From Cryptomeria japonica (Eukaryota > Streptophyta > Pinopsida > Cupressales > Cupressaceae), in contig NC_081414.1 of the NCBI RefSeq assembly GCF_030272615.1, positions 309,751,164-309,815,163 of the forward strand: a stretch of DNA of 64,000 bases, in the 5' to 3' direction. The first letter of the stretch is position 1; the number at the start of each line of letters is the position of its first letter. Position numbers and translations under genes: made by a program. This document shows, in pieces, positions 27,437-38,650 of this stretch. The notes below the pieces were generated by a model. That model had not been told where the DNA came from. It saw nothing but the letters and a program-made list of their open reading frames with translations, and made no database searches.

Positions 27437-28814
27437 TCCCAAGGTTTAATTACCAAGGAGATGTAGCATAATTTAGGTGACTTCTTTAATGAGGATAATG
27501 CTAATTCTTCCCATCCTAATCATGTCCCTATCTATCCAATTGACGAATCCCATGATGAAGAAGAAGCTTTGACTAGATTTTCCATAGATCAACTTTCAAA
27601 ATTAGACAATCAATTTGATAACTTTCAACAATGGATGTCCCAAGAATACCCTAATAATGAAGCTCTTTCATTAATTGAAGGACTTAAATGCATGATTCAA
27701 AGTGATAAGAATGGAATTGATATATTGTGTGGCATTGCTCATATTGTTGATTCCAATGTCATGCCTAATCCTTGGGTTATTCACAACCTTCAACACAAGT
27801 CAATCCTTCTATTCCTTTGACTACTCCTATGACTAGTGTTCCTTCTTTTACCTCAAACATCATGGCTACTTCAACTCAAAATGTCATCCCTACAACCATT
27901 AGTCATGGGGGCAATCTCTCTTCCTCATTTAATCCTCCATCTTTACCTATGTCTTCAATAAGCATTCCTATTATCCCTCAACCAATCAATGTGCCACAAT
28001 GGGGTAATTCATTCCACAATTTTATTCCTCCTTTAAGTGTCCATTTTCCTACTCAATCATCACCTATGCCTACTTATCATAATGTCCCACCACCTTATTC
28101 TCAATCCATGCCTTCCTTAAATAATATCACACCACCTTCTCAATCAACCATGTCTAACATCAATTCTTCTACCGAAGAGATCATTAATAATCTTGCTCAA
28201 ACCGTGTCTTCCTTACAACAACAAATTGCTTCCATGAGTCAATCCAAATTTAGTGTGCCCACATTTGATGTTGTGAGTCCACTTTCCCTTAATATTATTA
28301 AAGTCATCCCACCTATGCATGTTGAGGCCCCTTAATTGGAACTCTATAATGAAATCCTCTAATGTATGTCAAAACATTTCAAACCTCGTGTACTGATTTT
28401 GCTTATGATCAAAGATTGCTTGCAAAATTGTTTACAGGAACACTACGAGATAAGGCTTTACAAAGGTATTTCTCTTTGCCTTCTTATTCTATCACATTTT
28501 TTCAACAATTAGCAAATGCTTTCATTCAACAATTTCAAAACAACATTGGTCCTAAAATCACTTTGACTGATTTAATGCATTGTAAACAAGGTGTTAAAGA
28601 AAAAGTGACTGATTTCATTGGTAGATATAAGCATTTGTGTGCTCAAATTTCTTTTCCTGTACCTGATAATGATATTCAAAGAATTTTCATTTTTATTTTA
28701 CAAAAAGATATTAGGGAAAAGCTTCTTTTGTCTGAGTTTACTTCTTTTCCACAGTTGTGCACAACACTCCACAATTATCAACTAGCTACGAGTCAAATGG
28801 AGCAATCTACTCCT
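27437..28814 (+). pseudogene. Truncated Ty3/gypsy gag
   Basis: The reading frame can be followed through three frame segments (27,437-27,820, 27,772-28,335 and 28,362-28,814) joined by two frameshifts. The N-terminal part is acidic (YPIDESHDEEEA). The middle is a Pro/Ser/Gln-rich linker. The C-terminal part is a clear retrotransposon gag domain (KLFTGTLRDKALQRYFSLP, then TLTDLMHCKQG, then DFIGRYKHL). It stops at 28,814 where the TGTTGG end of a minus-strand LTR begins, so gag was cut by that insertion and no pol of this element follows. Confidence 0.85.
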
Positions 28815-30110
28815 TGTTGGAATCCAAGAACACTGAGAGGAGGGAGTGAATCAGTGTTATGCTGATATAATCAATTTTAACCTTATTAACAATGCAGTTC
28901 ACTAATCAGTAAACATGAAAGAATATAACAACAAATAGAAATGAAGCAACCACAAGAGAATACACCATAACACAAAGATTTATACTTGGAAAACCTCAAA
29001 GAGGAAAAACTGCAATGGGATTGGAGACCCACAATATCTATCCACTAGCCAAATGAATAAATATTACAATAGGAGCCTACACATGCAGGAAGGCCAACAG
29101 CCTAGAGCACACTGCTCATCACAAAAGGAGCCTCACTGACTACAAACACCACATATGAAGTTACAAACAAAATTCTGAACTCTGAGAGTGCATCTGCTAT
29201 GCTGGATGAGTTCCGATTAAAGCATAATTTGTACCAGTTTACACTGTGTCCTTCCTTACTTTTGGTAAACAGATTTGTCACTGCGGTCTTTTATCTAGAA
29301 CTCACCATGTTTGCCCGATGAGCAGTGACAAACGTTCCAATAGTTGGAGAGATTGAAGTGAAACCACAATCTTCCTCTGCGTTTGAGAGGGGCAACTACC
29401 TCGTATGATAGGGGTATTTAGGATTTTTGTGTACTTTTAACCTAAAAATACATAAAAGAGAAAACACAGATCTTAAACAAGATTAATAACAAAAACCCTA
29501 CTAGAAGACATACGAACACCAAGTGGGATTCCATAAATGATAACAATCATAGAAGGGGTTACCACCAAAAAGAGTAGCCATGCAAAAATGATGAAAGAAG
29601 TACAATAAACCTCGACACATGAAGATGCATGTTGTACTAGCACATGCAAGTCAAGATACCATGAAATGATGTGTTTCATCAATAGATTTCACCAATACAT
29701 AAAGGGATTACTAATTCAACATATGAAAAATTAGTAATAATAACTCATGAATACATTCAAGACACACAAATTCAATGCATTCTTCATTATTCTTTTTGAA
29801 AATATACAAGTTCAAAAACCCCTTAGTACAAAGGTATGAACATCAAAAGATCTCACTTAGTTTCTCTACAAATTTCTGCAGAGTTTTCCCCCTCTGTCAA
29901 AGTCCTCCCAACATTATAAATAGCCTTCTATTTATAGGCTTGTAGGATAACTACCTTATAACCAACTTCAATCTTGGGATAATAACCAACTCTTTTCTGT
30001 GTAAATTTCAATGAGTTAGTAATTTACACTTTTATGCGCAAAAGAAGTCAACTTTCTAACCTTTGGTTACAATAAGTGACATAAGTCACTTTTTACAAAA
30101 AAAAAATCTT
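28815..30110 (-). repeat. Minus-strand LTR, GATTCACTCCCTCC family
   Basis: The left end is TGTTGGAATCC (minus strand ends CCAACA). The first 350 bp share diagnostic blocks with the copia LTR at 17,894-19,048: the GAGGAGGGAGTGAATCAGTG end, the AACCTCAAAGAGGAAAAAC segment, and the ACACATGCAGGAAGGCCAA segment. A TATA palindrome at 29,915-29,936 supplies a minus-strand promoter. The right end is uncertain; I place it near the A-run at 30,098. A remaining internal region is not evident. Confidence 0.65.
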
Positions 30111-30179
30111 AAACCCATTACATTGAAGAAATAACTCATTGTCGATTTTGCCAAGGTGACCTCCATGTCTTCATCTGCA

Positions 30180-30515
30180 TCTTTATCTTTGTAACTTTTT
30201 TATCATCAATTCTCTACTTACACTGTGGAGTGTAACTAGATACTGAAACATCTATGCCTTTGGAATCAATGCATTAATGAAGTTCAATCATATTGTCTTC
30301 TCACTAAAGTTTTGGATCTAATCATGCTTCAAATTAAGCTCACCAACACAGACTCCTGAATATTCATTAGGTGTCACAACTTCCACTTACATTGTAGTTT
30401 CTAGAGACTTTGAGCTTGTCCTTCTCATTCTTTTCTTCAAAGCATCATAATTTACAAGTTGGAATGCTAGTAAATTGAAATTTGCATCATGATATGACTC
30501 ATCTATAGGGATAAT
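30180..30515 (-). pseudogene. Elongation factor G C-terminal fragment
   Basis: Translated on the minus strand in one frame (about 100 codons), this gives SYHDANFNLLAFQL, then LETTM.VEVVTPNEYSG, then GELN and MFQYLVTLHSVS. These line up with the end of domain IV and domain V of bacterial-type EF-G (YHDVDSS..LAFQ, VEVVTPEE, GDLN, EMFQY.S.LR), the GTPase that drives ribosomal translocation. Plant copies of that type act in plastids and mitochondria. In-frame TAA, TAG and TGA codons interrupt it and nothing upstream of domain IV is present. It is a dead host-gene fragment. Its neighbours on the same strand are fragments of unrelated genes. Confidence 0.8.
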
Positions 30516-30699
30516 CATTAACCATCATAAAAGAGTTTGGAAATAATCAAATTTTCTCACACTCACACCCTTAAATAGTGAGTTGTGGTCCATCAAACTT
30601 TCTAAGCCTTCCAAGAGTAAATACAAGGTGATTTTCAATTCAACTAGATGATGTCAAACTCTAATTACTCGGAAGATTTACATGCTTAACCATCTCTTA

Positions 30700-31480
30700 T
30701 GCATTCCCACCATCTTGACAAAGAGATATTCATTCACCAATAAATTTTGAGAGTTTCCTTTTGCAATCCATTATGTGCACGTTCTTCAATCCTTTCGTCT
30801 CATTCTTTGAGAGGACACTTCTTTGAGACATTTTTGTCAATTTTTTTGAAACCTTATTAGTACTTCCTAAGTTTTGCATGTGCAGTGACAATGGCAATGA
30901 TGCCATAAATCTATTTTGTGCATATCCTCTACAAATATTGCATTCGCTGAGATGACATCTCTTTGAAACATTTTGTCAAACGGTTTGCTTGCCTTGTCTA
31001 AGCTTTCCACATTACATATATTTCATGGCATTCATTCACTTGTCGTGTCTAAGATCTAGCATTTTACACTCATGTCACTAGAGGAGTTGAACTACAACAT
31101 TTGACAAAATTCCTCTATCTTTATGCTATGATAAATCGCCATTTAAAGGTTGTGGAATTCGGCATTACATCTGTCGATTGCACTTGCATTGTATGAAATA
31201 ATTATCATGCAATGTTGATGCTTCCATGATCTTTTCCATGCTTCATGGTTCTGCAAGCATTCTGTCAACTGTCACGTGCAATGTTGATTCACCATGCTTC
31301 ACAGAATTGAGCTTTACACTCGCCAATTGCATCTGTTATGTGCATTTTCTCTCAAAAGTTTTCAAAGCCTTTTCAACTAATCCATGTTAGTGCAAAATCT
31401 GCAGTCAAGCATTCCATGAGATGATGTTTCTTTGAAGCATTATGTCAAACAACATCATCTATTCTTCCATATTCATAATT
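30700..31480 (-). pseudogene. PPR protein fragments
   Basis: Three stretches on the minus strand match pentatricopeptide repeats of the plant PLS class. 31,450-31,330 reads FDIMLQRNIISWNA, then HGLVEKALKTFE, then MQLASVKLNS. 31,030-30,920 reads ESLDKASKPFDKMFQRDVIS. 30,880-30,800 reads NKVSKKLTKMSQRSVLS. PPR proteins bind organelle RNA with tandem helical hairpins. The repeats are separated by stops, frameshifts and degenerate sequence, so this is a pseudogene or captured fragment. A further PPR piece lies at 32,040-32,260, on the other side of the methyltransferase fragment. Confidence 0.8.
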
Positions 31481-31529
31481 TAAAATTCCCATTGTCGCAC
31501 GGGAACAAAGGATAATGTAAAATTGGGCT

Positions 31530-32005
31530 TTGGTTGCATTCCCTCGCTAGCAGGGCTTCGGTCCATATGTTCTGAGAAGTCTACAATCAACAATCTCTAT
31601 CTCTCCATTGATGGACCACCTCAAACCACTACGTTACCCATGTCTCGACTCATTCATATCACCAAAAATTTCCTGCATGGGGGAAGTTGAAGACTATTCT
31701 AACAAACATCCTCGTTCTTAAAATCTTCAGCTTATTCGTTACGGTTGCAACGACACCATGCAATACTATTTCTCCACATCCTTTCAAATGCTCAAGGGTC
31801 TCTTTGCTCAGGAATACAAACTTAAGACCTCCTCTCTGCTATCAAGAGAGGTGGAAACCATGCTTTTAGCAAACCCAAATGCCTTGGCCAGGGCTAAAGA
31901 AAACCAGAAGTCTCCTTCCCCAACTAACAATATCTGATGGAAGTTAGAGTAGTGTTTGATTCTCCTCTCCAAAGAGGTTTGTCTCGGGAGATGTCTGAGA
32001 CTCAT
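31530..32005 (-). pseudogene. DUF2431 / BMT5-like methyltransferase fragment
   Basis: The minus strand opens at 32,005 and reads IKHYSNFHQILLVGEGDFWF, then SLALAKAFG...MVSTSLDS. After a frameshift near 31,808 it continues ETLEHLKGCGEIVLHGV and RIVFNFPHAGNF (about 31,665). These are the hallmark blocks of the DUF2431 domain, whose yeast member Bmt5 makes m3U in 25S rRNA. The usual GEGDFSFS reads GEGDFWFS. After FNFPHAG the match fades (a GEIEIV segment near 31,600 may be the next strand). Frameshift and stops make it non-functional. It sits between two PPR fragments on the same strand. Confidence 0.85.
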
Positions 32006-32039
32006 ATCCTCTGAATAGGGATTTCATTCATTCACAATT

Positions 32040-32260
32040 TTGCTTGTCCCTAATATTATATCAAATAGTTCACGTGCATTGTTTGTGCTTCCATGGTTTG
32101 CATTTATGTCTACTCGAGTAGTTCTAACCTTTGCCATGCCTCACAATTTGCAGTCATGTCTTCCAGAGCAGTTGCAACTACAATACTGAATAATCTCATC
32201 TATCCCTTGTATGCTTTGATGAATGTCCATAACCTGTTCATAAGCATTTTTTTTATAATT
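32040..32260 (-). pseudogene. PPR protein fragment
   Basis: Minus-strand segments read DIHQSIQG, then (after a frameshift) FSIVVATALEDMTANCEAW, then NNARELFDIILG. This is the order expected for a PLS-class PPR array (IHQ.I..G, VVVATALVDMYAKCG, ARELFDKM). It is shorter and more decayed than the PPR block at 30,700-31,480 and may be the upstream part of the same original gene. Confidence 0.65.
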
Positions 32261-32271
32261 CTTATGGAGGA

Positions 32272-32490
32272 GGTTAAGAATGCTCCAGAACGGAGCATTT
32301 CTAACCTTCTTGACAAAGTGGGCCCACAAGGTTAGGAAATGAGGTTAGAGATGCTCCGATTTGGAGCATTCCTAGCCTTTTTTTTGTAAGAGGTTAGAAA
32401 TATGGGTTAACAAAATGGAGCATTTCTAACCATTTTTGCAAAGGTTATGATTATGGGTTAAAAATGCTCGAAAATGGAGCATCTTTAACC
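32272..32490. repeat. Four tandem hairpins with 15-bp arms
   Basis: Units start at 32,272, 32,343, 32,392 and 32,456. Each pairs a left arm like GGTTAGARATGCTCC with a right arm like GGAGCATTTCTAACC across a 5-bp loop; unit 3 keeps only its right arm well and has a 10-bp gap. No coding explanation was found. Confidence 0.85.
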
Positions 32491-32499
32491 ATTTCTTTC

Positions 32500-33076
32500 A
32501 AAGATTATGACCTTGACCTTCAGAAACCATTGACCATGGAGGAGAATAAAGGAGAGATGAAAATGAGATTTTAGACAACTTTTTCCCTCAAATGACCACA
32601 ATTTAAAAATAATCTAAAATATTAAATTATTTATTTGAAAAATAATCTAAAATATTAAATTATTTATTTGAAAAATAATTTAAATATTTTAAATTTAATG
32701 TTCAGGCTTGAGAAAAATGACCATATTTTCCAAACGGTAGGGAGTTAGATCTTGAAATTTGAAACACACATTGATGGTAGGGAAATCAGACAATAATATC
32801 ATTTAATCCTCATGAAAAATTCTAAAATGAGATATTTTAATCATTTCTAGGCGACTGACACCAAAATTTGAAAGTTTAAAATATGACAAACTATGAACTG
32901 GGTTCATATGAAAATTGGCCACATGACACAAAATAATGCCTAGAACATGTCTATAAAATTATTTCCCTCAATTCTTAGTAATTTCCAAAATTCATCCATT
33001 TTTTATATTTTGACTGGCAATGACCTTGGACCACGTGCTCACTGCTTACGCATAAACACCTATTGGATCTTTACTC
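32500..33076. other. AT-rich spacer with a 33-bp tandem duplication
   Basis: A 33-bp unit beginning AAAAATAATCTAAAAT occurs at 32,605 and again at 32,638, with a partial third copy. No gene seen. It may be the leader of the minus-strand element whose primer site is at 33,081. Confidence 0.5.
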
Positions 33077-33080
33077 GACA

Positions 33081-33395
33081 CTGATACCAATTTGAAGTTC
33101 CAATTTTAGGTAGGCCAAATATGGGGGAAACACTTACCAGTATCTTGCTTCACTTCCCAAACCTCTAAACCAATATCCAAGACTGACTACAAACAATTAC
33201 ATTCGCATTTTGTCGATCAAGATTGCTCGCACAATATCACATCACTATATTCTACCACATTCATTTTCATTACCAAAATAACCTAACCAAACTAACTTAA
33301 ATACCCTTCCCAAACACAAACATAAATGCCTTATGTCGGCTTACAACGATATTACAATTTATTTACATGTCGGCCTAAACAAAAATAAATGATGA
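33081..33395 (-). repeat. Minus-strand primer site and partial 5' LTR
   Basis: On the minus strand TTGGTATCAGTGTC (plus 33,076-33,090) resembles an initiator-Met primer-binding site. It directly follows a possible LTR end ACTTCA, which is TGAAGT at 33,093 on the plus strand. About 300 bp of R/U5-like sequence follows to the right, then is cut by the plus-strand LTR at about 33,400. This orientation makes the host-gene fragments at 30.2-32.3 kb internal and sense-strand to a possible element. Confidence 0.5.
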
Positions 33396-33399
33396 TGAT

Positions 33400-34540
33400 G
33401 TTTTGATGTAATAGGTTGATTGATGACTTGTTTTATGTTGTCATTGATGGAAACTATGTTTTGATAGTCATATAAGTCTTTTAGGCCAACTGGTAAATCA
33501 TAACTGGTAGAGGAGACAATTTACCAGTGAACTGACAGATAGGACTTCAACTAGTAAACAAGAACATAAGTGTATTCAAGCAACCGGTATGAGTGATCAA
33601 TGAAGAGTTAGGTGATGCGGTTTTGCAGGAGTATTGGAGATTGTATTAGGTAGCTATGTTTCACACCGTAGCGGCATATTCAACAAGATGAGAAAGTTAT
33701 GATCTACATAGCAGTCAATCATGAGGAACAGTTAACTGGTAGAAGCAGAGTCACTTAAATTGGTAAACTGGTAACGATTATGTTTTATTTTAAGTCGTTA
33801 TGTCGGTGGCTGCAATAAGTAAAGTGTGTATTGCAAGATTGTCTAGATTCATTGAACCTAAGAAATTGTTCTCAGGTTAGTAGCCGACTAAGTTGAGGCT
33901 TATAAAAAGTGTGTTGAGTTATGAGATAAAGTATGAGATCGAAGGCAAATATTGAGAGTTTGCTTTTGTGGTAATTTGAGAAGCTTTGTACATTGATGTG
34001 TTGTCGAAGGAAACTGAAGTGGATCTTATCAATCACATAGGTGCTACATGCAGATTATTTTACTATTGTTTTCCTAACAGTTGTAGCAGTCAAATCCCTT
34101 AACTGGGTAGGTCCTAAAAGGCCTGAAACTATAAATCCCCTAACAGGGTATCTCATTAACTTGAGTCTAAATCCTCTTGCAAGGTTGCTCCTAACAGGGA
34201 AAAGCTTTTAATAGGGCTGAGGTAAATCCCTTAACAGGGTGACTCCTAATAGGGTCTACTCCTAACCGGGCATATTTGTATGACCTTAACCGGTCAGAGA
34301 TTTCTATTATGTAGATAGTGAATCTTGTGGGTATTAACTCCCACCATATTTTTTGCCTTTTGTGTTTCCATGTATAAATCCTTGTGTTATGCGGAGCTTT
34401 CTATATTGGGTGTTAGCTTATGTGGTGATATTTATTTTATGTTTAATAAGCTTTAAGTTATTTAAAGTGGTGATCAGATTTGTGTTGTGGTTTTTGCTTG
34501 CACTGATTCACACCCCCCCCCCCCGCTCTTAGTGCCTTTT
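33400..34540 (+). repeat. Plus-strand LTR (solo or truncated)
   Basis: It resembles the LTRs at 42,751 and 49,570 in organisation: a GTTGTCATTGATG start region, a set of CCTAACAGGG-like words at 34,080-34,290, then ATTCACACCCCCCCCCC near 34,508. The terminal TAACA is missing where LINE sequence begins, and no internal region follows. The left end is approximate. Confidence 0.6.
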
Positions 34541-34559
34541 AAATTTATCACTTTCCAAA

Positions 34560-37500
34560 GTTCCCAAATGACTGTAGAAGTGATTACCTACCACAAGCTA
34601 TCAAAAGTTCTTTTTTTAATCTTACTAGGCCACATAACAAACCATGACATGAGATTTTGCATAATTGGACATTGGAAATTCAATTTGGCTGTAAAAAATA
34701 TCCAACATGACTCCACATAAGGGAAAGACAAGAGAAGATGGTTTTGATTTTCCTCTTTGCATTTACATAGATAGCATTTGTCGAGACCTAAACTACCACA
34801 TTTCACCAATCTATCTCGTGTTAAAATGTGGTTCTAAATAGCCAACCAAATGAAAGCTCATGCTTTGGGTAAGCAATTATTCCCCCATAATTTTTTTTTG
34901 GCTATTCTTCATCATCTAGTATTGCTTCTTTGATTTGTTAGCCCAATTTGATTTTGTATTCCCCATCTGAAGAAGAACTCCATCTAATCACATCATCCTT
35001 CTCTAAAACAAAGAAGAAACTATTCCTTAATATTTTTGAGAGAGGGCCTTTTTGGTCTTATGGCACATTTAAATCTTCCATGGACTTCCATTGCCATGTT
35101 GGAATCCCTTGACTTTCCATGATTTCCCCATAATTTTTCACTTTCTTCCCCCAAAGTTTGTTGGTCGCCCTTCTGATATCAATGAAGTTGTGATCATTAC
35201 AAAGAGCTGGATTCCCTTCCCATTCCTAACTTCCCAAGTTATATGCTTTGTGATGATATCTCAACAATCCAATATATAATTCTAGATTATAGAGCCTCTA
35301 GGAGGCTCTCTTGTGTTGAGGATATGGACGAGCTCCTCAGAATCCATATGTTTCTTTCTATGAATTTTGATTCATTTTTTATTGCCTTTAATATACATAT
35401 TCCAAACTAGCTTGGCACCCATGGCCACATTCATGATACTGAGTTGTTAAAGACCTACACCTCCAGCTACCTTGGGTATACATATCCTATCCCATGATAA
35501 CAAAGGGAATTTCTAAGTATCACTCTATCCATTCCAAAAGAATATTTCACATCATCTGGATCAAAATATCCTCCACTACTTTTGGAATTATTATACATGA
35601 CATAGAATAGACTAGAATGGCTGATAGGACTGCCTTCAACATAAGAATTCTGCTTGTACAGGTAAGCTATTTTCCTTTCCATATTTCCATCTTTTTCTTA
35701 CAGCTATCAATTAGATTCTCCCAATAGCATTTTTTATTTATATCAGCAAATAAAGGCATGCCAAGAAACCTGCCTAGAAAGTTTGCAACTTTCAAATTAA
35801 GGATTCGAGCAATGTCCACTTGTAGCCTAGGTTGGACATTTAGAAAGAACGCCTCTGATTTTCTCCAGTTGATACCTGATGCTTTATTATAGCCATCTGA
35901 CATCTTCTTAATCATATTTGTCTCTATTCTACTAGAATTCCTAAATATTATGGTGTCGTCAACAAATTGATGATGTGTTGCAGCCTCAATCCCAGGTGCC
36001 ACCACAATACCCTTCCATCTGCCATCTACCCTAGACCATGAGATGTTTCAACCTAGAAATTCTTCCATAATAATGAATAGGAATGGTGACAAAGGATCCT
36101 CTTGTTGAGTCCCCTAGTAGATTCAAAGAACCCTTGTGCAACTCCATTGACAAGAACAGAAAATTTTGGAGAAATAATACAACTTCTAATCCAATCAATC
36201 CATTTGTTATCAAACCCAAATTTGTATAGAACTACTATTAGGAATTGTTTATCCACTAGATCATAAGCTTTCAAAATGTCTAATTTGATAACCATACTTG
36301 GCGTTCTAGTCTTTCTAGCAGTATGTATGGCTTCATATGCTACAATGATTCCTTCCATAATAGAGCGCCCTAGAGAGAATCCACTCTACTCCTCTAAGAT
36401 GATTTTGTGTAATAGCTTCTTGAGTATATTAGCAATCACTTTTGTGATTATTTTATATACGATATTGCATAAAGCTATGGGTCTATAGTCACCCATGCAA
36501 AGTGAATCCTTCTTTTTTGGAATTAAAGCTAGAAACGTGTGATTCAAAATACCCAACATTGTATTCTTCTTTCTAGATTCTTTAGCAGCTTTACTCAAGT
36601 CATCTCCAACAATTTCCCAAAAGGTTTGATAAAATCTTGCTAGGAACCCATTTGGGTCAAGTGCCTTATGTGGGCCTAGTTGAAAAGTGGCACATCGGAC
36701 TTCTTTCATGTTTATATTTTTATACAATTATGCATTATCTGCCTCATTAATGATTGCTAGAATATTACTCAATAGATCTATCATTTCCCTCTCATGGTTT
36801 GGTGTCCTACGATTCAAGATGGATTGAAATTAGTTCACTACTTCTTGATTTTCTTCTTCAATTGATTGAGTCATGGATCCATCTTCTTTCTTGACTTCCA
36901 TAGTAATTTTTTTGCACCTGTTAACAATGGTCGATTTGTGAAAAAACTTAGTATTCCTATACCCCTCTTTGAGTCAAATTTTTCTAGATTTTTGCCTCCA
37001 AAAGCATTCTTCTCTGGCTATCTCATCTTGTTCTAATTTTGGCTTCTTCTCTTCCTCAAATTCTTTTGATCTCTCAAACCATGATTAATTATTTTCTCAT
37101 TTAAGGTTTCTAATTCCTTTATGATCTTATCCTTTTCTTCAAAAAAAATCTTAAAATGATCTTTGTTCCATTATTTTAGTCCACTTTTTATATGAGCATG
37201 TTTCATGATGAATAGATACAATTTTGAATTATTTCCCACCTTGATTTCCTTCCACCATTTTTGAATAAGCTCACCTAATGATGAGTCTCTGAGGCACATG
37301 TTCTCAAACTTTAATGGGCATCCACCTTTGGGTTCCTCCGGTCTAATTGCTATCTTGAAAGGGTAATGATTTGAGCCTATGAAAGGTAGAATCTCTTCCT
37401 CAAAAGATTGCAAAGCATTAACCCACACTCGCCAAAGAAATAATCAATCTAATTTTTATGTTATACTTGTGAAGTCTCTTCTTCTATTAGTCCATGTATA

Positions 37501-38031
37501 TCTCACATTCTTAGTTTGGATGTCCCCCAAATTATTAGTATCAACAAAGGCTTCGAAATCTTGTTGAATTATAGAAATATTAAGAAAGCCCCCTTGCTTT
37601 TATGTATTATCTAAGGTTGCATTGAAATCTCCCCCAATCACTCCACATTCACCATTTTTGTGGAGCAACCATTGAGTGATGTCCTCCCATAATCTCCTTT
37701 TTGCTATTGTGGATGTTGGACCATAGATATTAATGACCAAAAAAATTAAATTTTTATATAAATACTTACAATTAATCACAATCCAATTTTGATTCTCTGC
37801 TAATGATGTACATGTAATCGTTAAAGGATTCCAAACCATACCTATACCACCAAAAGCACCAATCGATTCCACACAAAAATCTTCCCATTATATCCAACCT
37901 CTCATTTTATCTTGATCATCTTCTTTGCTCCATTTTGTTTTTTTGCAATAATATTAAATCTGCTTTGCTCTGATCAATCTGATTCCTAGCAAGGCACAAA
38001 TGCCCCTAGCATTCTGTGTTAGGATCCTCAT
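34560..38031 (-). pseudogene. LINE ORF2: endonuclease, reverse transcriptase, zf-RVT
   Basis: Reading leftward on the minus strand: MRILTQNARGI at 38,031 starts the APE-type endonuclease. Its middle follows at 37,872-37,600 (GIGMVWNPLTI, then FLVINIYGP, then GVIGGDFNATLD). The RT fingers and palm lie at 36,727-35,667: GPHKALDPNGF, then FLALIPKKKD, DYRPIALCN.VYKI.TKV.AN, KLDILKAYD, and the catalytic box FVDD instead of the usual FADD. Near 34,809-34,588 a zinc-binding segment (CYLCKCKEENQNHLLLSFP) matches zf-RVT. Several frameshifts and stops break it. The 3' end and poly-A are lost at the junction with the LTR on the left. Confidence 0.9.
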
Positions 38032-38650
38032 TTCTCCACGGGAGGGGGAATCTCCTTTCTGCTTCTAATCTTCATTTGTCCTTTGGCATTGGCAACCATT
38101 TCCAACTTTTCTTTGTTTGTTTTAACATACCTCCTTACTTTGTGTTTTATGTTAGGTTTCTTCAATTTGGATTGTGTTTGTTCTATTTCTCATTCCAAAA
38201 GAATATCTATTTGAGCTTCCTCAAAACCCTCCTACTGAGTATTTGACTTCATCATCCCATCTTCCTCATATGCTTTTACTTGGGATTCTTTATTTAGGGG
38301 GGTGCTAAAGGTGTCAACCACTTGATTTAAGTTAGAGATCTACATCACTACTACTATAGTTCTAGTGTATTATCTAAAAAAAAGAAGTTGTTTTTTTCTT
38401 CTTCTCATAGGTTGGGTCATCCATCTTTGCCACAATGTGCATATCACCATTTATATAATCTAAATTGAGATTTTGTTGATCTATCTACAAAGCGTAAATT
38501 TAGGGTTCAAATTCAGGTTCTATTTCTGCATTATTTTTTGATATATCATTCAAATGATTGACCAAATCATTATTTGCCTCTAGCATTCTGCCTGTTGTGA
38601 CTTTTTTGCACATCACCCCATTGAAAATGGGGACCCCTCTTTTCTTAGCT
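38032..38650 (-). other. LINE inter-ORF or 3' ORF1 region
   Basis: Sequence between the ORF2 start and the LTR-like insertion. No domain is clear, but its position and strand fit the ORF1 C-terminus and linker. A GTGACTTTTTTGCACATCACC segment near 38,598 recurs in diverged form near 38,697. Confidence 0.4.

Noticed and set aside
30353-30357. CTCCT as a target-site duplication for the LTR starting at 28,815 (CTCCT at 28,810-28,814)
   Set aside because: The right-hand CTCCT is not preceded by a CA end and lies inside the EF-G fragment. The match is likely chance.
30180-30515. A functional elongation factor G gene
   Set aside because: Only domain IV end and domain V are present, with several in-frame stops; no GTPase domain is nearby.
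38016-38246. Plus-strand open frame rich in Phe and Leu
   Set aside because: It is antisense to LINE sequence and has no domain of its own.
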